Assembly (NCBI GenBank): GCA_963703045.1 | Contig: OY969782.1 | Span: 930,001-994,000 of the forward strand | Length of the DNA stretch: 64,000 bases | Origin: Miltoncostaea sp963703045 | GTDB lineage: Bacteria; Actinomycetota; Thermoleophilia; Miltoncostaeales; Miltoncostaeaceae | Direction of reading: 5' to 3' | Shown here: in pieces, positions 11,482 through 19,729 of the stretch | Layout: every line of letters begins with the position of its first letter | Numbering within the stretch: position 1 is the first letter of the stretch | Position numbers and translations under genes: made by a program | The notes under the pieces: generated by a model | Seen by the model: the letters and a program-made list of their open reading frames with translations, nothing else | The model's database searches: none | What the model was told of the DNA's origin: nothing

Positions 11482-11934
11482 TCACTGCGGGGCGCCCTTG
11501 GGCGCGCGCGACTGCTGCGCGTACAGCGCCGTGCGGCCCAGGAGGTCGAACGTGAAGCACGTGATGAACACACCCGCGGCGATCAGTCCGGCCTCCTCGG
11601 AGTAGCGGAGCGCGATGACGAAGAGAACGAGGGCCGTGAGCCAGGCCCGCGCGATGAACGACACGCCGGACATACCCACGGCGGCCGTGGCGGACAACCC
11701 GAACGACCAGCGCGCGGTGGCGTTGGCGATGCCCCAGTTGACGCACCAGAGCAGGAAACCGATGAACCAGCCGCTCCAGTCGCCGCCCGCGATGAGCACG
11801 ACCGGCAGCGTCAGGACGCCGACGGCCAGCCCGATGCCCGAGAAGATCGCCTTCTGGATCGGGGGCAGGGAGAAGCTGTCGTCGTCGGAGGCGACCTGCG
11901 CGGCTTCAGGCAGAGGGGGATGCTGCGGTGTGAT
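11482..11934 (-). CDS. AtpI-like membrane protein, probable non-canonical ATC start
   Basis: This protein of about 150 residues, with four predicted membrane helices, sits directly above atpB, where actinobacteria usually encode AtpI/Rv1303-type proteins that help assemble the c-ring. The reading frame is continuous from a TGA at 11935-11937, but it has no ATG, GTG or TTG until the GTG at 11799, which would delete all of the first helix (AIFSGIGLAVGVLTLPVVLI). A GGAGGA site at 11941-11946 sits seven bases above the ATC at 11932-11934, so I place the start there. The shorter 105-residue form from 11799 has no ribosome site. The function is inferred from position. Confidence 0.6.
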   Translation of the reverse strand: MTPQHPPLPEAAQVASDDDSFSLPPIQKAIFSGIGLAVGVLTLPVVLIAGGDWSGWFIGFLLWCVNWGIANATARWSFGLSATAAVGMSGVSFIARAWLTALVLFVIALRYSEEAGLIAAGVFITCFTFDLLGRTALYAQQSRAPKGAPQ

Positions 11935-11940
11935 TCAGGG

Positions 11941-11946
11941 TCCTCC
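11941..11946 (-). promoter_or_regulatory. Ribosome binding site GGAGGA that decides the atpI-like start
   Basis: GGAGGA on the minus strand, with seven bases between its GGAGG core and an in-frame ATC. No ATG, GTG or TTG in the gene's frame lies within reach of it. This is the first ribosome site of the atp transcript. Confidence 0.55.
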
Positions 11947-12005
11947 GAGCGGATCCGGGACGCGCTGCGTCGGCGGCGCGGAGCGTCGGCCGACGGGCGA
12001 CGACC

Positions 12006-12035
12006 ACTATACCGACGCGCGGAAAGCCGGGGCAA
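12006..12035 (-). promoter_or_regulatory. Candidate promoter of the atp operon
   Basis: A TTGCCC box (12030-12035) and a TATAGT box (12006-12011) are separated by 18 bases on the minus strand. Transcription would begin near 11999, giving a leader of about 65 bases up to the GGAGGA site of the atpI-like gene. Confidence 0.55.
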
Positions 12036-12198
12036 ACCCGCGGCCCCGGCTCGGGACAGCTGTCAGCCGCGGGGCGCCGCAAGGACTCGGGGCACGACCG
12101 ACGAAATCTGCGCAGCGATGTCCGCACCCCCACCCACTGGCGATCCCCAGCCTTTCGGCCAGTTGATGCGAGCAGTGGCGGACGACAGGATCGCCCGC

Positions 12199-13551
12199 AT
12201 GCGACGTCTCCCGGCAGTCGGTGTCGTGGCGCTGGCCGGAGTCGTCGTGCTCACGGCCGCGTCGACCGCGGGGGCCCGCGGCACCATCCTCGACGAGGAC
12301 GCCGCGACCATCGCCCGCGCCGCCGGCATCCAACCCGACGGCACCGCGGGGCTCGGCCCGGCCGACAACGTCTTCCAGGTCGCCACCACCCCGGCCGCGC
12401 TGCCGCCGGGCCACCGCATCGCGCGGGTCGTCGGCGACGACCTCCTCGGACGGGATGCGGCGGGTATGGCCGCAGCGCTGCGGGCCGCGATCCGCGCGTC
12501 CGACGCGCGTCGTGTCGTCGTCAACGAGGTCGGTGCGGACTTCCGGGGGGATGAGGGCGTCGCCCTCGCGTCGGCCCTGGCGATCCTCGCCCGCGAGCGG
12601 GTGTCGAAGAGCTCGCGGGACGTCCGGTCGCGCCGCGTGCACCTCTACGTCTCCGACCCGGCCGCCCTGCTGACCGATCCGCAGTGGTCGGGGGCGCGCG
12701 GCGCGCTCGTCCGCGCGGGCGGCGTCTGGCTGCGCACCACCCCCGCGTCCGGGCGCTGGACCTCGGCGCAGTGGCTCGTCTGGCCGTCCGAGACCGCGCG
12801 ACTGCTGGCGCGCGACGGCTCGTCGGCGCGGCGCGCGCACGTGCTCTTCGGCCCGGGCGACCAGGACGTCGCCTGGAGGCACGCGCGCACGGGTTCCGCC
12901 TGCGCCGTGCTCGCCAACGGTCCGGGGTCCCGGCGCGTGGGCGCCGACATCACCGCCTTCGTCGCCCGTTTCCGGGCGCTGCTGCCGCCCCCCGCGACCA
13001 AGGCGCCGCCCCCGTGCCTCGCGGCGCCGACCGTCGCCGACGCCACGGCCACCGCGCTCGAGGCGGCGGCCGAGCGCGAGTCCGGCGGCCTGGTCCTGCC
13101 CCCGCTGGCCGCCCCCCCGCTCGTCGCGGGGGAGCCGGCCCAGCTCACCGTGCAGGTCGGCCAGGACCCGCTGGGTCTCGCCGCGGCCTCGGGCATGAGC
13201 CCGGAGCAGGTCTGGGGCACCGGCGCGATCACCCTGCGGGTGCGGGCCCCCGGCGCCGAGGCGGTGGCGGTCGTCGAGGGCGACGGCGCGGCGCGCGTCG
13301 GGTTCACGCCGGCCGCTCCGGGTCCGGTCACGATGTCGCTGACGGTGTCCGCCGAGCTCGCCGACCGGCTCGCGGGGGCCGACCCCGGCTCCGGCGCCGA
13401 GCTGCTCGGCCCGCTGCGGCGCATCGGGGCCACCCGGCTCATCGACCGGGCCGTCGCGGCCCCCGGGGCGTGGCGCATCGAGATCCCCATCGCGCCCCTC
13501 GGCGGCGCACCCGGCGACGCCCTGATCGCGGTCATCGCGCCGCCGGCCTGA
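12199..13551 (+). CDS. Secreted protein of unknown function
   Basis: I do not recognise this 450-residue protein. From the ATG at 12199 it begins with a signal peptide (MRRLPAVGVVALAGVVVL, cleavage likely after STAGA). In-frame ATGs at 12118 and 12166 would add 27 or 11 residues before it. The mature part has a mixed alpha/beta region with GHRIARVVGDDLLGRDAAGMAAALRA and VHLYVSDPA segments, two Cys about 40 residues apart near the middle that could pair, a Pro-rich linker, and a beta-rich C-terminal region resembling an Ig-like exported domain. It is on the plus strand between two conserved minus-strand blocks and ends convergently against wecA. Confidence 0.7.
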   Translation: MRRLPAVGVVALAGVVVLTAASTAGARGTILDEDAATIARAAGIQPDGTAGLGPADNVFQVATTPAALPPGHRIARVVGDDLLGRDAAGMAAALRAAIRASDARRVVVNEVGADFRGDEGVALASALAILARERVSKSSRDVRSRRVHLYVSDPAALLTDPQWSGARGALVRAGGVWLRTTPASGRWTSAQWLVWPSETARLLARDGSSARRAHVLFGPGDQDVAWRHARTGSACAVLANGPGSRRVGADITAFVARFRALLPPPATKAPPPCLAAPTVADATATALEAAAERESGGLVLPPLAAPPLVAGEPAQLTVQVGQDPLGLAAASGMSPEQVWGTGAITLRVRAPGAEAVAVVEGDGAARVGFTPAAPGPVTMSLTVSAELADRLAGADPGSGAELLGPLRRIGATRLIDRAVAAPGAWRIEIPIAPLGGAPGDALIAVIAPPA

Positions 13552-13558
13552 GCGTTCC

Positions 13559-13576
13559 GCGCGGCCGCGGCCGCGC
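13559..13576. terminator. Bidirectional GC palindrome between convergent genes
   Basis: A perfect 18-base palindrome (GCGCGGCC repeated as its complement) lies between the secreted-protein stop and the wecA stop. It could fold in either transcript, but has no U-tract. Confidence 0.4.
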
Positions 13577-14703
13577 TACCTGCCGATCATCTCCCGGCGC
13601 CCGGCGCGCGTGAGCCGGCTCTGGCGCACGAGCGTGACCACCGGCGTGCTCCGCCACTTGAGGATCTCGAGGACGTAGACCAGGTACACCGAGGCGGCGA
13701 CGGCCAGGATCCCGGTGGCGCCCAGGATCAGCGTTCCCGAGAGATCGAGGCTCCCGCCGGGGTCGCGGTACGACACGAAGCGCAGGGTGATGGCGGCGCC
13801 GCCCATGAGCGCGCACCAGGCGTAGAGCGCCAGCACCGTCTTGCGCTGGCTCCAGCCGATGGTGAAGAAGCGGTGGTGGAAGTGGCTGCGGTCCGCGTTG
13901 TAGACGGGCAGGCCGTACTTGAGGCGCTTGAGGATGACGAACGAGGTGTCGAGGATCGGGATGGCCAGGATGATCAGCGGCGCCACGACGGCGATCGCGG
14001 CGGCGCTCTTCATGACGCCGCTCACGGCGACGCCGGCGATGACGAACCCCAGCAGCATCGACCCCGCGTCGCCCATGAAGACCCGGGCCGGGTGGAAGTT
14101 GTAGATCAGGAACGCGGCGCAGGCGCCCGCGAGGGCGGCCGCCATGATGGCCGGGTCGGCGCGGCCGAGCGACGCCGCCAGGATCGCGAAGGTCGTCGCG
14201 CCGAGGCCGGTGATGCCGGACGCCAGGCCGTCCATGCCGTCGGTGAAGTTGATCATGTTCACCAGCGCCACGAACCAGAGCACCGTCAGCGGGTACTGGG
14301 CGACGCCCAGGTCGCCCACGCCCAGCAGCGGCAGCGTGATGTGGTCGATGGTGACCCCGGCCGCGACCGGGATCGCGGCGCACGCCGCCTGGCCGGCCAG
14401 CTTGAGGGCGGGCGACAGGCCCCAGATGTCGTCGATCGCCCCGAGGGTGGTGATGAGCACCGCGCCCACGACGAGGGCCCGCGCCCCGGAGTCCTCGGGC
14501 AGGTAGAAGAGCACCGGTACCAGGAAGCCCGCGAGCAGGGCGAGCCCGCCCAGGCGCGGCGTCGGCTCGCGATGGATGCGGCGGTCCGACGGGTGGTCGA
14601 GGGCCCCGGCCGCGCGGGCGAGCCGCATGGCCAATGGCGTGGCGACGATGACGACGAGGGCCGCGACGATCGCGCTGAGGATGGGGATGAGGGTCGTCGT
14701 CAC
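13576..14703 (-). CDS. wecA: WecA/TagO-type polyprenyl-phosphate GlcNAc-1-phosphate transferase
   Basis: This 375-residue integral membrane enzyme of the MraY/WecA family has about eleven helices. Family motifs are PTPRLGGLAL, the Asp pair AIDDIWGL (Asp91-Asp92), NFTDGMDGLASG (152-163) and the His motif SHFHHRFF (274-277). It moves a sugar 1-phosphate from a UDP-sugar to a polyprenyl phosphate, the first step of cell-wall polymer or arabinogalactan-type linker synthesis. Mycobacteria keep the equivalent gene (rfe/Rv1302) just before the atp operon, as here, but with the secreted gene inserted. The start is GTG at 14701-14703. Confidence 0.9.
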   Translation of the reverse strand: MTTTLIPILSAIVAALVVIVATPLAMRLARAAGALDHPSDRRIHREPTPRLGGLALLAGFLVPVLFYLPEDSGARALVVGAVLITTLGAIDDIWGLSPALKLAGQAACAAIPVAAGVTIDHITLPLLGVGDLGVAQYPLTVLWFVALVNMINFTDGMDGLASGITGLGATTFAILAASLGRADPAIMAAALAGACAAFLIYNFHPARVFMGDAGSMLLGFVIAGVAVSGVMKSAAAIAVVAPLIILAIPILDTSFVILKRLKYGLPVYNADRSHFHHRFFTIGWSQRKTVLALYAWCALMGGAAITLRFVSYRDPGGSLDLSGTLILGATGILAVAASVYLVYVLEILKWRSTPVVTLVRQSRLTRAGRREMIGR

Positions 14704-14733
14704 GGGTCGGCGGGCCGGCGTGGGCCCTGGAGG

Positions 14734-14763
14734 ATTCTAGGTCGGGTGGCCGGAGCCCTTCAA
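14734..14763 (-). promoter_or_regulatory. Candidate wecA promoter
   Basis: TTGAAG (14758-14763) and TAGAAT (14734-14739) on the minus strand with an 18-base spacer. It lies between the SDR stop and the wecA GTG, predicting a leader of about 23 bases without an obvious ribosome site. Confidence 0.55.
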
Positions 14764-14784
14764 CGCACCGTCGCGCCGTGGGCC

Positions 14785-15570
14785 TCAGGCTGCGTCGTGT
14801 CCCCGGTGCGTGAGGGCCGCGGCGCGCAGGACCAGCCCGCGCGGCAGCAGGCGCGAGGCGAGCATCGACCCACGGGCGACGACGCCGGTCGGGGCGCGGC
14901 GCCGGCCGGCGACCAGCGCTCGCCAGGTCGCCCGCACGACCATGTCGACGTCGTCGAACGGGATGGCGGGGTGGCTCGTCGCGCCGCCCGCCGACGTGGT
15001 GAACTCGGTCCGGGTGGGCCCGGGACACACGGCGAGGGCACGCACCCCCGTGCCGCGCAGCTCCTCGGCCAGGGCCTCGACCCAGTGCAGCTCGAACGCC
15101 TTCGTGGCCGCGTAGGTCGCCATGTAGGGCACCGGCTGCCAGGCGGCCGCCGAGCTGACCACGACGAGCGCCCCCCGCCCGGCGGCGACCATCCCCGGCA
15201 GCACGTGGGCGGCCAGGTCGACGACCGCGACGCAGTTGAGCCGCACCATCTCGGCCTCGCGGGCGCGGTCGAGCTCCCAGAGGGGCCCTCGCGAGCCGAA
15301 GCCCGCGTTCAGCACCACGACCTCGGGCGCGGCGGGCGCCTCGGAGACCGCCTCCCGTACGGCCCGCATGCCCTCGGGGGTCGCGAGGTCGGCGACCACG
15401 GCACGCGTGGTCACCCCGTGGCGCTCGCGCATCCGGCCGGCCAGGTCGGCGAGGCGGTCGCCGCGGCGTGCGACCACCAGCAGCGGGTGGCCGCGCGCGG
15501 CGAGGCTCTCGGCGTAGGCGCGCCCGAGCCCCGACGAGGCGCCGGTCACCACGGCCAGGCCCGCGCTCAC
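14785..15570 (-). CDS. Short-chain dehydrogenase/reductase
   Basis: This 261-residue classical SDR has the cofactor loop VVTGASSGLGRAYAESLAARG near the N-terminus, LNAGFGSRG at the expected place, the catalytic Ser in SSAAAWQPVPY and the YAATK active-site pair. The Arg after the second strand (VVARRGDRL) favours NADP(H). The substrate is not readable from sequence. The gene overlaps the upp stop by four bases and is likely cotranscribed with it. Confidence 0.9.
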   Translation of the reverse strand: MSAGLAVVTGASSGLGRAYAESLAARGHPLLVVARRGDRLADLAGRMRERHGVTTRAVVADLATPEGMRAVREAVSEAPAAPEVVVLNAGFGSRGPLWELDRAREAEMVRLNCVAVVDLAAHVLPGMVAAGRGALVVVSSAAAWQPVPYMATYAATKAFELHWVEALAEELRGTGVRALAVCPGPTRTEFTTSAGGATSHPAIPFDDVDMVVRATWRALVAGRRRAPTGVVARGSMLASRLLPRGLVLRAAALTHRGHDAA

Positions 15571-16211
15571 CTTCCCCCGGGCTGCGCGTAGAGGCGGTCG
15601 CCGGCGTCGCCGAGGCCGGGGATGATGAAGCTGCGCGCGTCGAGGCGCTCGTCGATCGCGGCGACGGTCACCGCCACCTCGGGGTCGGCCCGGGCCACCA
15701 CCGCGAGGCCCTCGGGCGCGGCGATCAGGCCCACCGCCCGCAGGCGGCGCGCGCCGGCGTCGCGCAGGCTCCGCAGCGCCGCCGCGCTCGACCCGCCGGT
15801 GGCGATCATCACGTCGAGCATCACGACCTCGTCGTCACCGAGATCGTCGGGCAGGCTGTCGAGGTAGGCGCGCGCCTGCGCCGTGCGCTCGTCGCGCGCC
15901 ATGCCGATGAACCCGACGCGGGTGTCCTCGGGCAGCAGGTCGAGGGCGGGCTGCAGCATCACGAGCCCCGCGCGCAGGATCGGCACGACCGTGACACGTC
16001 GCGCGGGCACCGTCGTCGGCGCCGGCGCCATCGGCGTGGTCACGACCCCCGTCCGCGTCTCGAGGTCTGCCAGCGCGCGCGCCAGCACCAGCGTCGAGAG
16101 GGCGTGCGCGGCGCGGCGGAACGCGGCCGGCGAGGTGGTGACGTCGCGCAGGCGCGCGAGGTGGTGCCCCGCGAGGGCGCCCTCGACGACGGCGGCGGGG
16201 GGGGCGGGCAC
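15567..16211 (-). CDS. upp: Uracil phosphoribosyltransferase
   Basis: This 214-residue type I phosphoribosyltransferase salvages uracil with PRPP to give UMP. The PRPP loop is LDVMIATGGSSAAAL and the uracil-binding C-terminus is GLGDAGDRLYAQPGG, both close to the family. The GTG at 16209-16211 sits six bases below a TACGCT -10 element, so the mRNA is probably leaderless and no ribosome site is seen. It overlaps the SDR gene by four bases. Confidence 0.96.
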   Translation of the reverse strand: MPAPPAAVVEGALAGHHLARLRDVTTSPAAFRRAAHALSTLVLARALADLETRTGVVTTPMAPAPTTVPARRVTVVPILRAGLVMLQPALDLLPEDTRVGFIGMARDERTAQARAYLDSLPDDLGDDEVVMLDVMIATGGSSAAALRSLRDAGARRLRAVGLIAAPEGLAVVARADPEVAVTVAAIDERLDARSFIIPGLGDAGDRLYAQPGGR

Positions 16212-16217
16212 GCCGTC

Positions 16218-16223
16218 AGCGTA
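16218..16223 (-). promoter_or_regulatory. Leaderless-type -10 element (TACGCT) of upp
   Basis: TACGCT on the minus strand, six bases above the upp GTG. Transcription would start at or within a base or two of the start codon. Confidence 0.5.
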
Positions 16224-16262
16224 CCCGAGCGACGCCCGCCCTCGGCGCCGCCGGCCCGGCGC

Positions 16263-17552
16263 TCAGACGGCGGTCCCCGCGTGCAGGCGGGGGTAGAGCG
16301 GATGGCGGTCGCCGATCGCCCGCGAGCGGGCGCGCAGGGCCTCGAGCTCGGCGTCGGTCGCCTCGGGCTGCAGCGCGGCCGCGATGATCGCGGCGATCTC
16401 GGTCATCTCGGGCTCGCGCAGGCCGCGCGTGGTGAGCGCCGCCGTGCCGATGCGCAGGCCCGAGGTGACGGTCGGGGGCCGCTCGTCGAACGGCACGCCG
16501 TTCTTGTTGACGGTGATGCCCGCCTGGTCGAGGCGGATCTCGGCGTCCTTGCCCGTGAGCGGCGTCCCGGAGAGGTCGACGAGCACGAGGTGGTTGTCGG
16601 TGCCGCCGCTCACGAGGTTCACGCCGGCCGCGACGAGGCCCTCGGCCAGGACGCGGCAGTTGTCAACGACCGCCTGCTGGCGCGCGCGGAACTCGGGCGT
16701 GAGGGCGTGGCCGAGGGCCACGGCCTTGCCGGCGATCACGTGCATGAGGGGGCCGCCCTGCAGGCCGGGGAAGACGGCCTTGTCGATCTTCGCCGCCAGC
16801 TCGGCCGTGCACATGACCATGCCGCCGCGCGGGCCGCCCAGGGTCTTGTGGATGGTCGTGGTGACGATGTCGGCGATGCCGACCGGGGTCGGGTGGACGC
16901 CCGCGGCGACGAGGCCGGCGATGTGGGCCATGTCGACCATGAGCAGAGCGCCGACCTCGTCGGCGATCTCGCGGAAGGCGGGGAAGTCGATGACGCGTGG
17001 GTAGGCGGAGGCGCCCGCCACGATCAGGGCCGGGCGGAGCGCGCGGGCCTCGGCGCGCACCTGGTCCAGGTCGATGCGGCAGTCCGAGCGCCGCACCCCG
17101 TAGTGGTGGAACTCGTAGTGCCGGCCCGAGAAGTTGACCTTCAGGCCGTGCGAGAGGTGGCCGCCGTGCGACAACGACATGGCGAGCACGCGGTCGCCGG
17201 GTGCCAGGACCGCGAAGTAGGCGGCCTCGTTCGCCGTGGCGCCCGAGTGGGGCTGCACGTTCACGTGGTCGGCGCCGAACAGCTCGAGCGCCCGGTCGAT
17301 CGCGAGCTGCTCGACCTCGTCGACCACCTCGCACCCGCCGTAGTACCGGCGCCCGGGGAGGCCCTCGGCGTACTTGTTCGTGAGCACCGACCCGACGGCC
17401 TGGAGCACCGCGTGGCTGGTGAAGTTCTCGCTCGCGATCATCTCGAGCGTGTCGCTCTGGCGCTCGGCCTCGGCCCGCAGCAGTCGCGCGAGCGCCGGGT
17501 CGACGTCGGAGACGTCCTGCGACAGGTAGCTGTCGTCGTCGATGAAGCTCAC
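16263..17552 (-). CDS. glyA: Serine hydroxymethyltransferase
   Basis: This 429-residue PLP enzyme interconverts serine and glycine using tetrahydrofolate. It carries SENFTSHAVLQAVGSVLTNK, the GLPGRRYYGGCEVVDEVE segment and the PLP lysine in VTTTIHKTLGGPRGG. I chose the GTG at 17550-17552; longer frames run into Sua5-gene antisense. A G-rich stretch lies upstream but no clean ribosome site. It sits downstream of the tsaC stop with its own -10 candidate at 17588-17593. Confidence 0.97.
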   Translation of the reverse strand: MSFIDDDSYLSQDVSDVDPALARLLRAEAERQSDTLEMIASENFTSHAVLQAVGSVLTNKYAEGLPGRRYYGGCEVVDEVEQLAIDRALELFGADHVNVQPHSGATANEAAYFAVLAPGDRVLAMSLSHGGHLSHGLKVNFSGRHYEFHHYGVRRSDCRIDLDQVRAEARALRPALIVAGASAYPRVIDFPAFREIADEVGALLMVDMAHIAGLVAAGVHPTPVGIADIVTTTIHKTLGGPRGGMVMCTAELAAKIDKAVFPGLQGGPLMHVIAGKAVALGHALTPEFRARQQAVVDNCRVLAEGLVAAGVNLVSGGTDNHLVLVDLSGTPLTGKDAEIRLDQAGITVNKNGVPFDERPPTVTSGLRIGTAALTTRGLREPEMTEIAAIIAAALQPEATDAELEALRARSRAIGDRHPLYPRLHAGTAV

Positions 17553-17587
17553 TCTGCGGGCCCCCCGGCTCGTTGCGGATCTCTCCG

Positions 17588-17593
17588 AGGGTA
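17588..17593 (-). promoter_or_regulatory. Candidate -10 element (TACCCT) for glyA
   Basis: TACCCT on the minus strand, 35 bases above the glyA GTG and just past the tsaC stop. It predicts a leader of about 28 bases. Confidence 0.4.
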
Positions 17594-17598
17594 CACCG

Positions 17599-18219
17599 TC
17601 ACCGCGGACGGACGAGGGCTGCCCCGACCCCCTCGAGGGCCCGCTCCACGGCGTCCGGATCGGGGCCGGGGCGCACCAGTACGGCGGCTCCGCCCGCGGC
17701 CACCGGCCGCAGGTCGACGACGGCCGACGCGGTGCCCGGCAGCACCCCGGCGTCCACCGTCGCGGCCACCCCGGCGCGCAGCGGGGCCGGTACCGCCGCG
17801 ACGCGGTCGGGGTCGGCCCCGCCGGGGTCGTTGGCGCTCGTCGCCACGAGGTAGAGGTCGAGGCCGGCCAGCGCGCCGTCAACGACCGGGGCGCGCACGC
17901 CGACCGCGCCGGGCGCGTCGCCGGCCGCCGCGGCGAAGCGGCCCGCGGGGTCGGGGACCAGGCAGGTGGCGGGGCCGGGCAGCAGCGCCCCGGCGGCGGC
18001 CCGGGTCGCGGGGTCGAGCGGGACGAGGGCGGCCGCGAGCAGCGCCGGCGAGTACACGAGCACCTGGCACGGCTGGGCCGGCGAGCGGCCCTTGAGGGCG
18101 TAGAGCGCCCGCACCCCGTCGGGCACGTCGAGGGCCGCCGCGAGGCCGTAGACGGTGTCGGTCGGCACCAGGGCGACCCCGCCCTCGCGCAGTGCGGCGC
18201 GCAGTCCCGCGAGGTTCAC
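17599..18219 (-). CDS. tsaC: L-threonylcarbamoyladenylate synthase (Sua5/YrdC/YwlC)
   Basis: This 206-residue YrdC-domain protein makes threonylcarbamoyl-AMP for the t6A37 modification of ANN-decoding tRNAs. Motifs are ALVPTDTVYGLAAALD at the N-terminus, KGRSPAQPCQVLV and VATSANDPGG. It has only the catalytic domain, not the extra C-terminal Sua5 domain. Its GTG at 18217-18219 overlaps the prmC TGA as GTGA, so translation is coupled. Confidence 0.94.
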   Translation of the reverse strand: MNLAGLRAALREGGVALVPTDTVYGLAAALDVPDGVRALYALKGRSPAQPCQVLVYSPALLAAALVPLDPATRAAAGALLPGPATCLVPDPAGRFAAAAGDAPGAVGVRAPVVDGALAGLDLYLVATSANDPGGADPDRVAAVPAPLRAGVAATVDAGVLPGTASAVVDLRPVAAGGAAVLVRPGPDPDAVERALEGVGAALVRPR

Positions 18220-19062
18220 CGGGCGCGCCCGCCCACCACCCGGGCGATCCCGGACAGGTCGTCGCGGTGACCCACCTCGCCGAGCCCGGCGGCCGCGATC
18301 GCGGACTCGGCGGCCGGGGCCTGCCCCTCCCCCACCTCGATCAGCAGCCACCCGCCCGGCTCGAGGTGCTCGGGTGCCCCCGCGGCGATCGCCTCGACGG
18401 CCTCCATGCCGGTCGGGCCCGACACGAGCGCGCCCGCCGGCTCGAACGCCAGCTCGGGTGGCGCGGCGGCCAGGTCGGCGTCGGACAGGTACGGCGGGTT
18501 GGCCGCGATCACGTCGAAGCGCCTGCCCGCCACGGCGGCGAAGCCGTCGGACACGAGCCACTCGACGTCCGCGGCCCCGGCGACCGCGCCGGCGTTGTCG
18601 CGGGCGCGGGCGATCGCCTCGGGCGCGCGGTCGAGGGCGGTCACGCGCAGCCCCTCGCCCTCGTCGGCGAGCGACAGGGCGACCGCGCCGCTGCCGGTGC
18701 CCCAGTCGAGCACCGTCCCCCGCCGGCGCCACCGCCAGCGCCCACTCGACCAGGATCTCGGTCTCGGGCCGGGGCACCAGCACCTCGGGACCGACGCCCA
18801 GCGTCAACCGCCGGAAGGCGCGCTCGCCGAGGACGTAGGCCATCGGCTCGCGCCGGCCGCGGCGCGCCAGCAGCTCGCGGGCGACCGCCAGCTCGGCCGG
18901 GGTGAGCGGCCGCTCGGAGTCGGTGTAGAGGCGCAGGCGCTCGACCCGCAGGGCGTGCGCCAGCAGCAGGTCGGCGTCGAGTCGCGACGAGGGCGACCCG
19001 CGCTCGGCGAGGTAGGCCGCGCTGCGGCGCAGCACCTCGCCGATGGTGATCTGACCGCTCAC
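18216..19062 (-). CDS. prmC: Release factor glutamine methyltransferase, frameshifted as read
   Basis: PrmC methylates the Gln of the GGQ motif in release factors, and its gene lies close to prfA here. The N-terminal half (GEVLRRSAAYLAERGSPSSRLDADLLLAHAL ... PRPETEILVEWAL, frame from the GTG at 19060-19062) and the C-terminal half (LDWGTGSGAVALSLA, catalytic NPPY near residue 188) are in different frames. They join at a run of five Gs at about 18718-18724. Removing one G gives 846 bases and an unbroken 281-residue protein. Either the run is misread or the gene is a recent pseudogene; I favour misreading because the rest is perfectly conserved. Confidence 0.88.
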
Positions 19063-19072
19063 CCGCGGGTGG

Positions 19073-19729
19073 TCAGCGGCGGGAGCGGGCCATCATGAAG
19101 GCCCGCAGCGGCCCGAGCAGGAAGTCGTGCACGCCGTCGGCCGCCTCGCGCAGCGCGGCGGGGTCGCCCAGCACCTCGCCGAGGGTCTGCACCAGGCGGA
19201 TGTAGACCTTCGACGGTTCGGCGTGCATGGGCTCGATGGCGCACTCGAGCGATGCCTCCCCCGAGCGCCGCCAGATGCGCAGGCCGAGCGTGACATCCTC
19301 GCCGTCGAGCAGCTCGATGCGGTCCTCGCCGATCTGGAGGACGTCGTCGATCAGCAGTCCCCGGGCGGCGTCGGGATCCTCGACGTCCCAGACCGCGACG
19401 AGGGTGATGTCCTCCACCCAGAGCTCGCCGATGCCGTACCGCGCGACGGCCTCGTCGACCAGGCCGACGACGCGCTCGAGCCCCTCGCGGTAGCCGAGCC
19501 CGGTGACGCCGCACGAGGCGATCTGGGTCGGGCGGATCACGAACTCGGCGCCGTCGGCGCCCGAGAAGGTGGCGCCCGGGTCGGAGTGGTACTCGAACCG
19601 CGAGAGCCCGTAGCGGTCGCTGACCGACGCGAAGAAAGCGGCGAGGTCGTCGCGCGGCAGGGCGACCTCGTCGTGGCGCACGGTCAGGCCGAGGAACTCG
19701 GTGCGCAGGAGGTCGGGGTTCGGGGTCAC
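19073..19729 (-). CDS. Conserved protein of unknown function between prfA and prmC
   Basis: I do not recognise this 218-residue protein. It is soluble, without signal peptide or membrane helix, and is predicted alpha/beta with an N-terminal FLGLTVRHDEVALPRDDLAAFF strand-helix, a middle part with ELWVEDITLVAVWDV and a C-terminal RLVQTLGEVLGDPAALREAADGVHDFLLGPL helix region. Its layout recalls TIGR04255-type proteins, but I cannot confirm that. The GTG at 19727-19729 overlaps the prfA stop as GTGA and the gene ends ten bases before prmC, so it is cotranslated with the release-factor genes. Confidence 0.75.
   Translation of the reverse strand: MTPNPDLLRTEFLGLTVRHDEVALPRDDLAAFFASVSDRYGLSRFEYHSDPGATFSGADGAEFVIRPTQIASCGVTGLGYREGLERVVGLVDEAVARYGIGELWVEDITLVAVWDVEDPDAARGLLIDDVLQIGEDRIELLDGEDVTLGLRIWRRSGEASLECAIEPMHAEPSKVYIRLVQTLGEVLGDPAALREAADGVHDFLLGPLRAFMMARSRR

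Noticed and set aside
11482..11799. atpI-like gene starting at GTG 11799
   Set aside because: That start has no ribosome site and would remove the first membrane helix, which is in the same open frame; kept only as an alternative.
17540..17600. Glycine or folate riboswitch before glyA
   Set aside because: The spacer is only about 46 bases between tsaC and glyA, too short, and no matching secondary structure is seen.
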